Part shown: in pieces, positions 18,663 to 28,472 of the stretch
Layout of the letters: every line of letters begins with the position of its first letter
How positions within the stretch are numbered: position 1 is the first letter of the stretch
Assembly: GCF_012844305.1 (NCBI RefSeq)
Contig: NZ_JABANE010000077.1
Coordinates: 1 to 41,703 of the forward strand
Reading direction: 5' to 3'
Length of the DNA stretch: 41,703 nucleotides
Origin: Flammeovirga aprica JL-4
GTDB lineage: Bacteria > Bacteroidota > Bacteroidia > Cytophagales > Flammeovirgaceae
Translations under genes and position numbers: made by a program
Notes under the pieces: generated by a model
Told to the model about the DNA's origin: nothing
The model's input: the letters and a program-made list of their open reading frames with translations, nothing else
The model's database searches: none

Positions 18663-20441
18663 TTACTTTAGTTTAATATTATAGGAATATGTAAATGTTG
18701 TTCTGATTTCATTAAAAGACTGCGTATTCACCGCATACCCTTTTCTCATTAAATAAGATGTGGACAGTGAAAATCGGTGTTGCTTTAAAAGATTGTATGA
18801 AAAAGCCAACCTAGTATTTAAAAACTCACTCTCTTTTATATTTTCTACATGAGCTTGTTGTCCAGAAAATGTAATTGTAGATCTTAATTTTTTCTGGAAA
18901 AAAGGTTGTGAAACAGAAAGTGATGGCCCCAGTAATGTTCTTACTAATTGATCGGACTCATTTCTATTCATATTCCCTCCAACTGTAATTTGAGTACCGG
19001 AAAGGGGTAATTGAAGAACATTATTAATATTAAAATTATAAAATGTGGCATTTACGCCATCTGAATCAAATGTATTTTGATACCCCAATGAAATATTTAA
19101 ATTATTTGGTATTTTCTTTCCATATCCTATTGAAGAACTCAAGTTGGCATTACGAGTAACTTGTTGAAAGGATAAAGAATCCATGTCTGTTTGCGGATTA
19201 TATTCAGCATAAACCACCCTTTGTGTAGAAGTAGAAAAATTTGAAAAGTTAAAATTTATATTTGAACGATCAGAGACCTTTACTGCTACATTTGCACTTC
19301 CAATCCAACGTTCAGATTGTGATGCTTTTGTTTCCCTTAAATTGTTACGTTGTAAACCTCCATTGAAAGCAAAATTAAACCGTTGCTTAACAGTGAAATT
19401 AGTACCTAATGTTATATCATCTAAATCATTAGCTAGAAATGGAGACCCCATGGTCCTAAAACTTGGACCAATGTTTCTATACTTTACATTCCATCTAATT
19501 TTTTCAAAAGCTAACGAAGCTTCACCTACAAAAGCGTGATTGTAATCAGAAGAAGCTCTTGGAGAAAATAATCCTCCCAAATTATTTAAATAAGAATAGT
19601 TATCTATCGTAATTTCTTCAGTGGTTATATCTCTAGTATAAGCACTGAATGCATAATCAAAAGCTAGTGTCAAACGTTTATTGAATGTTTTTTTTCCTTG
19701 TATTTCGGTTATTAAATTCTCTGCTGGTTTTGCTCCAAGCTGAACTGCCATCTCAGGCGTAATAGATGTAATATCATCTTTTGCTTTAAAAAGTAAAACA
19801 CCTAAATTATTATCATTATTACCCCATTGCACTCTTCCTCCATAAGCCCAACGGTCATAAACAGCAAGATCTGATGACACATTCTGAGCTTGTTCTTCAG
19901 TGCCATCAAATGCTTTATTGATACGACCATACATCAATGAACAATTAACAGGGAAATTTTTCTTTTTCACCTCAAGTCCAACACCTAAAAATTGTGTACC
20001 AGCTAAGCTGAATTCTGAAAGATTCATACTCCTATAGCCTAGATGAAGTGTGACCCCTTTATACGTTGGACTAAAACCAAATTGATTAAAGTCTTGCTGA
20101 AAAGGATGTGTGAAATTTCGTTGCTGATGACTTAGTTGCACTGAAAAAGGAACAGTGAAAAATTTTGTTTTCACAGAAAGGTTCGCACCAATTTGCCAGT
20201 TTATAGGGTCCCTTCTTTGCTCAATTCCATCGGCTGAATATACTGTAAAATTCCCCCTCACACCTCCATTTATGGTGATAGAGTCTAATGGCGATCCTTT
20301 TAATTGGTCCGCTGCTGTCTCTATATTAATGTTGGTCGGTACTAATTGTGCCAAGGTAATTTTAGGATTTAATAAAAAAACCAATAAAACAAGAAGTAGT
20401 TCCTTAATATTTTTGTGGTATAAAAGTCTCATTCTATTCAT
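18663..20441 (-). CDS. Predicted outer-membrane beta-barrel protein
   Basis: The 592-residue product has a signal peptide (LLLVLLVFLLNPKITLAQ) and then many short amphipathic strands with alternating hydrophobic residues and aromatic ends (INWQIGANLSVKTKFF, VTLHLGYRSMNLSEF, LNISLGYQNTF, TTFTYSYNIKLK at the C-terminus). This pattern fits an outer-membrane barrel of about 20 or more strands. No TonB-dependent plug or carboxypeptidase-like domain is seen, so it is not a SusC-type transporter. The start codon overlaps the stop of the PorP/SprF gene by 8 bases, and the next gene begins two bases after its stop. A role in exporting or anchoring the neighbouring giant proteins is suggested only by this tight linkage. 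Met4 is an alternative start. Confidence 0.75.
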   Translation of the reverse strand: MNRMRLLYHKNIKELLLVLLVFLLNPKITLAQLVPTNINIETAADQLKGSPLDSITINGGVRGNFTVYSADGIEQRRDPINWQIGANLSVKTKFFTVPFSVQLSHQQRNFTHPFQQDFNQFGFSPTYKGVTLHLGYRSMNLSEFSLAGTQFLGVGLEVKKKNFPVNCSLMYGRINKAFDGTEEQAQNVSSDLAVYDRWAYGGRVQWGNNDNNLGVLLFKAKDDITSITPEMAVQLGAKPAENLITEIQGKKTFNKRLTLAFDYAFSAYTRDITTEEITIDNYSYLNNLGGLFSPRASSDYNHAFVGEASLAFEKIRWNVKYRNIGPSFRTMGSPFLANDLDDITLGTNFTVKQRFNFAFNGGLQRNNLRETKASQSERWIGSANVAVKVSDRSNINFNFSNFSTSTQRVVYAEYNPQTDMDSLSFQQVTRNANLSSSIGYGKKIPNNLNISLGYQNTFDSDGVNATFYNFNINNVLQLPLSGTQITVGGNMNRNESDQLVRTLLGPSLSVSQPFFQKKLRSTITFSGQQAHVENIKESEFLNTRLAFSYNLLKQHRFSLSTSYLMRKGYAVNTQSFNEIRTTFTYSYNIKLK

Positions 20442-21855
20442 TTACCTTTAAATACACCCACGGAGTACCCGAAATCAATTTGCTTTTAACTTCTCTATTC
20501 AACCTATTCACTTCATCCTGTGCTTCACCCCAATTTGTTGTTTCCTTACTAGCTACAAAAAAATATGTTTTGTTTGAGGGAGTTTGAACTTTTACAACTA
20601 CTGTAAGGAACTTCAATTCACGTCTCACGATTTTTTGATACTCTTTAGCAAATTCCAACTTACCAAAAGTTCCTATTACGGTATAATATTTCGCATCAAC
20701 CCCAATTGTTTCTATTGGTGCTTCTGCAGTATACTCCGATTTAACCTCTTCTAGTGCTACTGCTTGTTCGCTATTTAGCTCCTGAAGTTTCTCAACCTTT
20801 GCCTCAAGTTCAACTAATCTATCCTGAGCTATTTTATGAGCTTCTTTTGCCTTTTCTACTTCCTGAGAAGCTTGATCTACTTGCTCTGTCAGAATTATTT
20901 CATCTTCTTGTGTTAACCTTCTCCCTTTTTGTCTTTTCTTACTCTTTTTGTTAGATATAAAATAACTTAAGGCTATTTCATGATTACCAGAACTCACAGC
21001 AGATAACTCTGTGGTAGGGTATTCATAAGCGTAACCGATACCTATTTGATCATCCACAATTACTTTTGAAAAGAAACCAAAACCTGAGCGATTTCTATAA
21101 GTCACACCTAAATTCAAAAAATCCTGATATTTAACAGAAACAATTGCACTTATATTAGAGGGCATACCTTCTGTTGAAGAGACTATCAGCATTGGTTTCA
21201 TTGTCCAAAAATCATTAAGAGCCATACTATAATCAATATGAGCAAAATAGTGTCGAACCAAGCGATGAGTCAGACTTTTTTCTTCCTTCTGATCTTCAAA
21301 AAGGATCTCATTACCAAATAATTGTTTTGCTGTAAAACCAATATTCAAATTCTTTTTATAGTTATAAAGAATACCAAAGCTTCCATCAATATTAGTCCTT
21401 GATTGATTATGAGATAAAAGTGTAGGGTCAGAATAATCTTGTGCTTTTATTTCCGAAAAATCAATAGAAAAACTTTTTGCTCCGAGTGAAAGACCAAATG
21501 ATAAATTATGGTCTAAATTAATTGGAATATGATATGCATAAGTTAGTTCTACTCCTGTTTTCTTTAAAATATTTGTTACGCTATTATATAGATTAACGCC
21601 CAAACCAATTTTTTCATTTGAAAGATAACCATCAATGTTAAACGTTATATCTTCCGGTCCATTAGGTAACCCTAACCATTGTCGTTTATAAACACCTTCA
21701 GCTTTCATTTTTTTCTGAACACCCGCTCCTGCAGGATTCAGTAAGTAAAGGTTATCATAGACATGAGTATAGGTATCAACCTGCTGTGCATGTAGTTTCA
21801 CAGGAATTAGATCCACTAAAGCACATATTATAATAATAATTAAATACTTTTTCAT
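20434..21855 (-). CDS. PorP/SprF-family T9SS membrane protein with coiled coil and SPOR-like tail
   Basis: Residues 24-300 match the PorP/SprF family: signal peptide to HAQQ, LYLLNPAGAG, KRQWLGLPNGPE, GYLSNEKIGLGVNLYN, and a barrel ending in NHEIALSYFI. Members of this family sit in the outer membrane and help specific T9SS cargo, notably type B sorting-domain proteins encoded next door. Here the protein is 473 residues, about 150 more than usual. After a basic linker (KKSKKRQKGRR) there is a coiled coil at about 315-375. Residues 389-473 look like a SPOR domain (KYYTVIGTFGKLEFAKEYQ, TYFFVASKE). SPOR domains bind peptidoglycan lacking stem peptides, so this form may link the barrel to the cell wall. 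It lies 15 bases after the giant adhesin gene, its probable cargo. Confidence 0.88.
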   Translation of the reverse strand: MKKYLIIIIICALVDLIPVKLHAQQVDTYTHVYDNLYLLNPAGAGVQKKMKAEGVYKRQWLGLPNGPEDITFNIDGYLSNEKIGLGVNLYNSVTNILKKTGVELTYAYHIPINLDHNLSFGLSLGAKSFSIDFSEIKAQDYSDPTLLSHNQSRTNIDGSFGILYNYKKNLNIGFTAKQLFGNEILFEDQKEEKSLTHRLVRHYFAHIDYSMALNDFWTMKPMLIVSSTEGMPSNISAIVSVKYQDFLNLGVTYRNRSGFGFFSKVIVDDQIGIGYAYEYPTTELSAVSSGNHEIALSYFISNKKSKKRQKGRRLTQEDEIILTEQVDQASQEVEKAKEAHKIAQDRLVELEAKVEKLQELNSEQAVALEEVKSEYTAEAPIETIGVDAKYYTVIGTFGKLEFAKEYQKIVRRELKFLTVVVKVQTPSNKTYFFVASKETTNWGEAQDEVNRLNREVKSKLISGTPWVYLKVNE

Positions 21856-21870
21856 TGAATAGAATGCTTA

Positions 21871-24800
21871 TTAAAATTGTGGAGAGCTATAATTATTTGA
21901 GTTTCTCAATACTGTAATAGCTCCCTTGTACACTTTGGGGAAATTTTCAGAAGTAATTATATAGTAATATGAACCATCTGGTAAGATATCAGTACCTTGA
22001 ACCGCTCCCCAATCATTTTTGTAATTGGTTGTTGTATATATATTTTCACCTAATCGATTAAATATTTGGACCTTTGCTTCAGGGTATCTTTCAATGTTTT
22101 CAACAATCCATGTATCATTTTTCCCATTTCCATCAGGTGTGACAACATTCATAGGAAATAAACGGAAATCATCTTTGACATATACTGTCACCTCATCTTC
22201 TGTTATGCATCCATATTTGTCAGTCACTCTTACCTTATAAGTTGTTGTCTCTTTAGGTGATGCTTCAGGGTTTGAAATATTAGCATTATTCAATCCTGTG
22301 GCAGGAGACCATAAATAGTTTACACCTCCTGTAGCCGTTAGTTGTGTAGAGAAACCTTGACTAATTTCTATTTCATCACTAATAATCACTTTTGGTAAAC
22401 CATAGGTAATTACAGGTTTTTCAATAATATCGAAACACCCTTCATTTGCTATTACTTTCAATTGTACACTATATTCTCCCGGAATGTCATAAGCATGTTC
22501 AGGTGATTTTAACGTAGAAGTCTTACCATCTCCAAAATCCCATAGATAAGCCGCAGTACCATCAATGTTCCACGAAATGTTATTGAATTGATGCGCTTCA
22601 CCAAAGCATACATTTACAACGTCAAAATCTGGTACTGGAACCTCTTTTACTTCAACAACCTTACTAAATACCTCTACACAACCTTGATCAGATGTCGCTT
22701 TTAATACTACGGTGTACTTACCAGTATTTAAATAAGTTTTACGCGGTGACACGTCAATTGAATTGGTACCATCGCCAAAGTTCCATTGATAAGTTATTAT
22801 TTTTCCATCTTTTGAGATACTTGATTGGTTCTCAAATATCATTTCCTGCCCATCACACACTGGAAGTGCAGTAAAGTCTAATACAGGTAATGGATTCACA
22901 TTCACTTCTCGGTCTACCTCGGCTACACATCCATATTCAGACTGAACAACTAATTTTACAGTATATGCTCCTGGTGAACTATAAATATGATTTGGACTTA
23001 AGTCTGTAGATGTAATTCCATCTCCAAAATCCCATAAATAAGACATCACACCAGTTTGTATGGTAGAATTATTTGAAAATTGAGTTGCCTCTCCAAAACA
23101 AGGTTGCGTAAAAGTGAAATCAACCTTAGGTTCTGGGTAGACATTCACAACATATTGAGACGACAATTCACACCCTTCATTGTTCTTTGTAATCAATTTT
23201 ACGGTATAAGCACCTGACTCAGTGTATAGGTGTTGAGGATCCTTTTCTAATGATGTTGTACCATCTCCAAAATCCCATTCATAACTAAATGATGATGGTG
23301 TATAGATTTTCTCTCCGTTGATCTCTGCATAGCTTTCATTGATAAACGCCATTTTATTTCCTATGCAAATATTCGTAAACGAAAAACTAGAAACAGGTTG
23401 ATCATTAACTACTACTTCTTGTTGATAAATATCTTTACAATCACTCGAATTCGTAACCTCTAAGCTCACAGTATACCTACCCGTTGATGAGTATTGATGA
23501 GTAGGGTTCAAAGAAGTACTTGAACTTCCGTCCCCAAAATCCCATACATATGATAGTTGACCTGAACTTGTATTTGATTGATTTGTAAAGATCATTGTCT
23601 GACCAAAACAAACATTCTCTTGTGTAAAAGCGGCTACTGGAGTATCCCAAACTCTAACATATTTTTCAAAAGAAGAGACACACCCCTCTGCAGAAGTCAC
23701 TTGTAATTTTACTTGATATAATCCTGAAGCTTCATATTCATGTACTGGGTTTTCCAAAGACGATACTGATCCATCTCCAAAGTCCCATGAATAGTTAAGA
23801 GTGGTTGTAAATATACTCTGATCTATACTGCTTTGATTTGTGAATAAAGTAGGGTTACCAATACATACTTCTGAGTTTGTAAACTCAACAATAGGTTTAG
23901 GGTAAATTTGAATGGTTTTTGTTAATTTCTCAGTACATCCATAACTAGATACTGCTTCCAATGTAACTTTATACTCCCCAGATGGTACATCATTAAAACT
24001 TGGATCAAAAGAAGTCGATGTTGAATTCAATGCATCATTAAGATACCACTTATAAGAGATCGTTTCATCCTTTACTTTTGAAAGGTTCTTAATTATCAAT
24101 GAAGCACCAACGCAACTATTTACAACTGTAAAATCAATGACAGGTATTGGATAAGATTCAATCATTTTTCTTTGAACAGTAGTACAGCCTCCTTCTGATG
24201 TAACTGTTAGACTTACTTCATAAGACCCCGTACCTACATATGTATTTGATGGATTTTCTTCTGTAGAAGTTTTTCCATCGCCAAAATCCCATAAATACGT
24301 TGCTGTACCTTCTATGTTCCATGATGTATTCGTAAATTGATGTGCTTCTCCAAAACAGACATTTTTAACTTCAAAATCAGGCACAGGTATTTCCTTCACT
24401 ACCACTTCTTTTGAAAAAACTTCGAAACACCCTTGATCAGATGTTGCTTTTAAGGTAACCGTGTATTTCCCCGCTTTTGTATATAATTTTCGTGGTGCTG
24501 AGTCAATAGAATTCGTTCCATCGCCAAAATTCCATTGATAGCTTGTTATTTCTCCCTCATTAGAAATAGTTGACAAGTTTTCAAATACCATCTCCTGACC
24601 ATCACAAACAGGTTGTGCAATAAAATCTAAAACTGGCAATGGATTTACAGTTACTTCTTTGAACAGCTCTTTTTCACATCCGAATTCTGATTGTACTACT
24701 AATTTCACATCATAATTACCAGGTGATAAGTAAGTATGAATCGGGTTCTTATCAGATGATGTCACGCCATCTCCGAAATCCCATGAATATGTAAGCGTAC

Positions 24801-27800
24801 CTGATTGAATAGCAGAATTATTATAAAATTGAGTTGCTACACCATAGCATGATTCTGTGAAAGTAAAATCAACTGTTGGCTCTGGATAAATATTAACTAC
24901 CTTTTTAGAAGATGACTCACAGCCTTCATCACTTTTAATTATTAATTCCACTGTATATGAACCAGATTTTTTATAAAGATGGTGAGGATCTTTTTCTCTG
25001 GAAATTGTTCCATCTCCAAAATTCCATTCATAACTAAATGAAGAGGGGGTATCTGTTTTGACACCACTTACTAAAGCGAAACTTTCATTAATAAATTCTA
25101 TTTCACTTCCAATACATACGTTTGAAAATGTAAAATCTGATACAGGTTGATCATTAACTATTACTTCTTGCTGATAAGAATCTTTACAACCGCTACTATT
25201 TGTAACTTCCAAAATCACAGTATATTTCCCAGATGCCGCATAGTTATGTGTTGGGTTTAAAGAAGTACTTGTATTAGTATCTCCAAAATCCCATAGGTAA
25301 GTCAGTTTTCCTGAACTTGTATTTGACTGATTTGTAAAAAGCATCGGATTTCCTAAGCATACATTTTCCTGCTTAAAAGCTGACACAGGAGTATCCCATA
25401 CTCTTACATATTTTTCGAAAACATCTACACACCCTTCTGTTGATGTGATTTGGAGCTTTGCTTTATACAAACCAGAAGCCTCATACTTATGTGTTGGATT
25501 CTCCTCTATTGAGACTGAGCCATCTCCAAAATCCCATGAATAATGGAGAGATGTCGTAAAAATATTCTGATCAATACTGCTCTGATTTGTAAATGAAGTT
25601 ACACTACCTATACAAACTTCTGTATTTACAAAATCAGCAGTAGGAAGTGGATAGACATTAATCAGCTTCTTCATTGTCTTCACACAACCTTTAGTCGATG
25701 TTGCTTCTAACACAATTTCATATTCTCCTGAAGGAATGGTATTAAAAACAGGGTCAAAAGAAGTGGAAACAGAACCTAGAGCATCATTAAGATACCATTT
25801 ATACGATACGGTACCATCTTGAACAGATGATAGATTTTTAATAATTAGAGGTGTTCCAAAACAGCTATTTTCTACAATAAAATCAATTTCAGGCACTGGA
25901 AAAGATTCAACATTTTTTGTAACTACTGCTGAGCATCCATCATCTGTTGTAACTGACACGCTTACTTGGTAAACTCCAGGTGTAGAGTAAGTATGTGAGG
26001 GGTTTTCCTCTATTGAAGTCTGACCATCACCAAAGTCCCACGAATAGCTAAGTGTTGATGTACCATCATAAAAAGTAGTGTTAGAGAAATTTGTACTTTC
26101 ATTTACGCATACTTCTCCTACATTGAATGAAACTTTTGGTACTGTTTTTACAATTACATCTTGCACAGTGCTATAAGAACATCCATTTTTCGAAGTTAAT
26201 GTTAATTGTACTTTGTATAGTCCTGCTTTAGCATATAAATGAATAGGCTTGTTTAAAGACGAAAAAGCTCCATTGCCAAAATCCCACTGATAAGTGTAAT
26301 CATTTGAAATTAGATCTGGGGTAAAAACTGTTGGATCGCCTTCACAAACTTCTGTTGCATCAAATTCAGTAATTGGACTACTTTCTACATTCACTTCTCT
26401 TACAGAAGAATATACACTCCCACAAGCTCCATTCTCAACTACAACTCTGTAATATGTTGACTTTTGCAAATCTGTAAATGATAATGTATTGGTAACATTC
26501 GGTATAGGTGAAAAAGTAATATTATCTAAAGATTTCTCCCATCTTAAAATATCCCCTTGATAATTGATTAGGTTTAAAGTTCCTGAATTTTCATCTGGAC
26601 ACTGACTTGAAACTTCCAAAATATCACCACCAATAGCAATAGGTGATACCTCTACAGTTTGAATATTAGAATAACTACCTTCACAGCTATTACTTTCCAC
26701 GAAGACTCTGAAGTACTGAGTTTTCTTTAATCCTTTGTATTCTTGTATTGCAGACTGATTATCTATTTTTATCCAAGGAGCATCCCCTGTTTCTGAATAT
26801 TCCCAATATTTAATTTCACCTACATAATTATTAAGCTCTAATTGATATTTGGTCATATCAACACTACAAATACTATTACTGCCTGTCAATACACCGCTAT
26901 CTGTTAAAGAACTAACACTTAATGATATATCTTTAGTAATTATACAATTATCCTCCAAAGTTATTTCCAAACTATAGTTTCCAGCATGATTCAAATTACA
27001 GTTTGCAATGTTCAACTGATTTGAGTTTCCAACTATTATGTTTGAATTAAATTTCCATTGGTATGATGCTCCATCAATTTGTGGAACAGACACTTGAATA
27101 TTTTGTCCTTGACAATATTCTAAATTCCCAACTATTTCTGAAACTAAGCTTTTAGCTTGATTATAAACTATAGTAATACCTTCAACTTCTTCACTTCTTG
27201 CAAAAATATAGTCTACAATCACTTTTGCATTACCTTTTGTAGAACCAAGAAGAATTGAAGAAGAAGAGATAGTAGAAGTAGAAGACAAATTAGAAAGTAA
27301 TGATTCCCCAATATTTCCGGAAGCTTGCCTTCCATCAAAAGTCAATTTCCAAACATTATCCCCAACTACAGATCGGCCTGAGGAATTAATATCTTCAGTT
27401 AAACACTCATCATCTGTATATCTCTTGATAAAACCAGAGCTTGTTTCTGCATTAGCTCCAATTACAAGCCCTTCCTGATATTTTGATTTAAAACCAAACA
27501 CACTTTCTCCCGTCAAGGATATTCCATCTACTTTGGCTTCAAGTGTACATGGGATGTTGACACTCTGTTTTGATTGTAAAATAGATAAATTTGAAGGTTG
27601 ATTATCACTACCTCCCTCTATTACTATTTTACCATTATTAAAGTGGAAGTTAGCATCAGACGTAGCACAAGAGGTATCCCATTTTTCTTGATTTAGAAAG
27701 GATAAATTAAAATCATCAAAATAAAGAAAGGTGTTTTCACCACTAGACTGAGCAACAGCATGTGGGTTTCCATAATAAAAATAGATTGGATTACTTCCAT

Positions 27801-28113
27801 TTTCTATTTTGGGGACTCTTAACCAAATATTTGTTTGGTTCGTATTAATTGAGCCATCTTCAATCCAATAAGAAAGTATATTTCCATATTGATCTTTGAA
27901 ACGTATATCACTACCATCACTACTCATCATATCTTGAGAGATTAACTCTTCAGAATTAATAGTGATTTTTAATTGGTAATCATTAATAATTGTTCCAGCA
28001 TTTTTTATCTCTATTTTCTGTAAATTAGTATAGTTTGTAAAACAAGTTTGCCCAAATAGATTTACAGAGAATAGCAAAAGTACAATTAAGCTTCTCATTA
28101 TTTTAGTTTGCAA
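21871..28113 (-). CDS. Giant PKD adhesin with gliding-type (type B) T9SS sorting domain
   Basis: This 2080-residue protein heads the surface locus. A signal peptide (SLIVLLLFSVNLFGQ) is followed at about 28-130 by a DUF2341-like domain (IEIKNAGTIINDYQLKITIN, NPIYFYYGNPHA), then a LamG-like region to about 310 and Ig-like domains to about 590. Residues about 590-1910 are a chain of some 16 PKD domains (WDFGDG cores, each with a conserved GC near the end). Fourteen of these form two tandem copies of a seven-domain block. An Ig-like domain precedes the C-terminal 100 residues (NVVTPDGNGKNDTWIVENI, VQIFNRLGENIY, GAITVLR), a type B gliding-motility sorting domain. By analogy with SprB and SprF, the PorP/SprF protein just downstream should be its dedicated secretion partner. 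Adhesion or gliding function is inferred. Confidence 0.92.
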   Translation of the reverse strand: MQTKIMRSLIVLLLFSVNLFGQTCFTNYTNLQKIEIKNAGTIINDYQLKITINSEELISQDMMSSDGSDIRFKDQYGNILSYWIEDGSINTNQTNIWLRVPKIENGSNPIYFYYGNPHAVAQSSGENTFLYFDDFNLSFLNQEKWDTSCATSDANFHFNNGKIVIEGGSDNQPSNLSILQSKQSVNIPCTLEAKVDGISLTGESVFGFKSKYQEGLVIGANAETSSGFIKRYTDDECLTEDINSSGRSVVGDNVWKLTFDGRQASGNIGESLLSNLSSTSTISSSSILLGSTKGNAKVIVDYIFARSEEVEGITIVYNQAKSLVSEIVGNLEYCQGQNIQVSVPQIDGASYQWKFNSNIIVGNSNQLNIANCNLNHAGNYSLEITLEDNCIITKDISLSVSSLTDSGVLTGSNSICSVDMTKYQLELNNYVGEIKYWEYSETGDAPWIKIDNQSAIQEYKGLKKTQYFRVFVESNSCEGSYSNIQTVEVSPIAIGGDILEVSSQCPDENSGTLNLINYQGDILRWEKSLDNITFSPIPNVTNTLSFTDLQKSTYYRVVVENGACGSVYSSVREVNVESSPITEFDATEVCEGDPTVFTPDLISNDYTYQWDFGNGAFSSLNKPIHLYAKAGLYKVQLTLTSKNGCSYSTVQDVIVKTVPKVSFNVGEVCVNESTNFSNTTFYDGTSTLSYSWDFGDGQTSIEENPSHTYSTPGVYQVSVSVTTDDGCSAVVTKNVESFPVPEIDFIVENSCFGTPLIIKNLSSVQDGTVSYKWYLNDALGSVSTSFDPVFNTIPSGEYEIVLEATSTKGCVKTMKKLINVYPLPTADFVNTEVCIGSVTSFTNQSSIDQNIFTTSLHYSWDFGDGSVSIEENPTHKYEASGLYKAKLQITSTEGCVDVFEKYVRVWDTPVSAFKQENVCLGNPMLFTNQSNTSSGKLTYLWDFGDTNTSTSLNPTHNYAASGKYTVILEVTNSSGCKDSYQQEVIVNDQPVSDFTFSNVCIGSEIEFINESFALVSGVKTDTPSSFSYEWNFGDGTISREKDPHHLYKKSGSYTVELIIKSDEGCESSSKKVVNIYPEPTVDFTFTESCYGVATQFYNNSAIQSGTLTYSWDFGDGVTSSDKNPIHTYLSPGNYDVKLVVQSEFGCEKELFKEVTVNPLPVLDFIAQPVCDGQEMVFENLSTISNEGEITSYQWNFGDGTNSIDSAPRKLYTKAGKYTVTLKATSDQGCFEVFSKEVVVKEIPVPDFEVKNVCFGEAHQFTNTSWNIEGTATYLWDFGDGKTSTEENPSNTYVGTGSYEVSLTVTSEGGCTTVQRKMIESYPIPVIDFTVVNSCVGASLIIKNLSKVKDETISYKWYLNDALNSTSTSFDPSFNDVPSGEYKVTLEAVSSYGCTEKLTKTIQIYPKPIVEFTNSEVCIGNPTLFTNQSSIDQSIFTTTLNYSWDFGDGSVSSLENPVHEYEASGLYQVKLQVTSAEGCVSSFEKYVRVWDTPVAAFTQENVCFGQTMIFTNQSNTSSGQLSYVWDFGDGSSSTSLNPTHQYSSTGRYTVSLEVTNSSDCKDIYQQEVVVNDQPVSSFSFTNICIGNKMAFINESYAEINGEKIYTPSSFSYEWDFGDGTTSLEKDPQHLYTESGAYTVKLITKNNEGCELSSQYVVNVYPEPKVDFTFTQPCFGEATQFSNNSTIQTGVMSYLWDFGDGITSTDLSPNHIYSSPGAYTVKLVVQSEYGCVAEVDREVNVNPLPVLDFTALPVCDGQEMIFENQSSISKDGKIITYQWNFGDGTNSIDVSPRKTYLNTGKYTVVLKATSDQGCVEVFSKVVEVKEVPVPDFDVVNVCFGEAHQFNNISWNIDGTAAYLWDFGDGKTSTLKSPEHAYDIPGEYSVQLKVIANEGCFDIIEKPVITYGLPKVIISDEIEISQGFSTQLTATGGVNYLWSPATGLNNANISNPEASPKETTTYKVRVTDKYGCITEDEVTVYVKDDFRLFPMNVVTPDGNGKNDTWIVENIERYPEAKVQIFNRLGENIYTTTNYKNDWGAVQGTDILPDGSYYYIITSENFPKVYKGAITVLRNSNNYSSPQF
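22384..24132 (-). repeat. Second copy of the 1749-bp seven-PKD super-repeat
   Basis: Residues 1328-1910 of the giant adhesin, directly adjoining the first copy. It keeps the same order of seven PKD domains and the same 583-residue length with no net insertion or deletion. It ends just before the Ig-like domain that precedes the sorting domain. Confidence 0.9.
24133..25881 (-). repeat. First copy of a 1749-bp seven-PKD super-repeat
   Basis: Residues 745-1327 of the giant adhesin. Landmarks recur exactly 1749 bases later in the second copy: KWYLNDAL (25781 and 24032), VWDTPV (25391 and 23642) and NDQPVS (25142 and 23393). Equivalent domains of the two copies are closer to each other than to their neighbours, so the block was duplicated as a unit. 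Confidence 0.9.
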
Positions 28114-28381
28114 TTTTATATTGGTGCAAAACTAGAACATGAAATGTTAATTTTACTACCCATTACCACTCATTAACCTAAGTTAACAATAAGACAATCC
28201 TATTTGGGAATGAAAATTTTTCATAACAAAACAAATATAAACTTTGTTATTAACTTTCTTTTGAAGAAAAAATTTTCAAACCTAGTATTAAAGTTTAATA
28301 ATACATTTAAAAATAAAATCAATCCAAAAAAATATTAACATTTAACTCTTAAGTAATATTAAATCAATACTATACCTTCCT
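28114..28381 (-). promoter_or_regulatory. Upstream region of the nine-gene surface locus
   Basis: This AT-rich gap must hold the promoter for the giant adhesin operon. Two sites match the Bacteroidota -7 element TAnnTTTG on the minus strand: TAGTTTTG at 28134-28127, close to the ATG, and TATATTTG at 28239-28232. Neither has a clear TTG at the usual -33 distance, so the assignment is weak. No coding frame is seen here. Confidence 0.35.
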
Positions 28382-28417
28382 AAAAAAAACACCCCACAAA
28401 CATCATCTGTGAGGTGT
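28382..28417 (-). terminator. Rho-independent terminator of the TlpA-like gene
   Basis: Read on the minus strand, the stem ACACCTCACA pairs with TGTGGGGTGT around a short loop and is followed by eight T residues (28389-28382). It lies about 55 bases after the stop of the thioredoxin-like gene and separates that unit from the surface locus. Confidence 0.85.
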
Positions 28418-28472
28418 CAATATATTGCTTAATTTAATTTTTATGCTTCATAGATAATAACTTCTGTTACTG

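Noticed and set aside
22384..25881. Possible CRISPR-like or satellite repeat signal from periodic DNA
   Set aside because: The periodicity comes from PKD protein repeats in one continuous frame; units are about 250 bp and diverged, with no short identical repeats and spacers.
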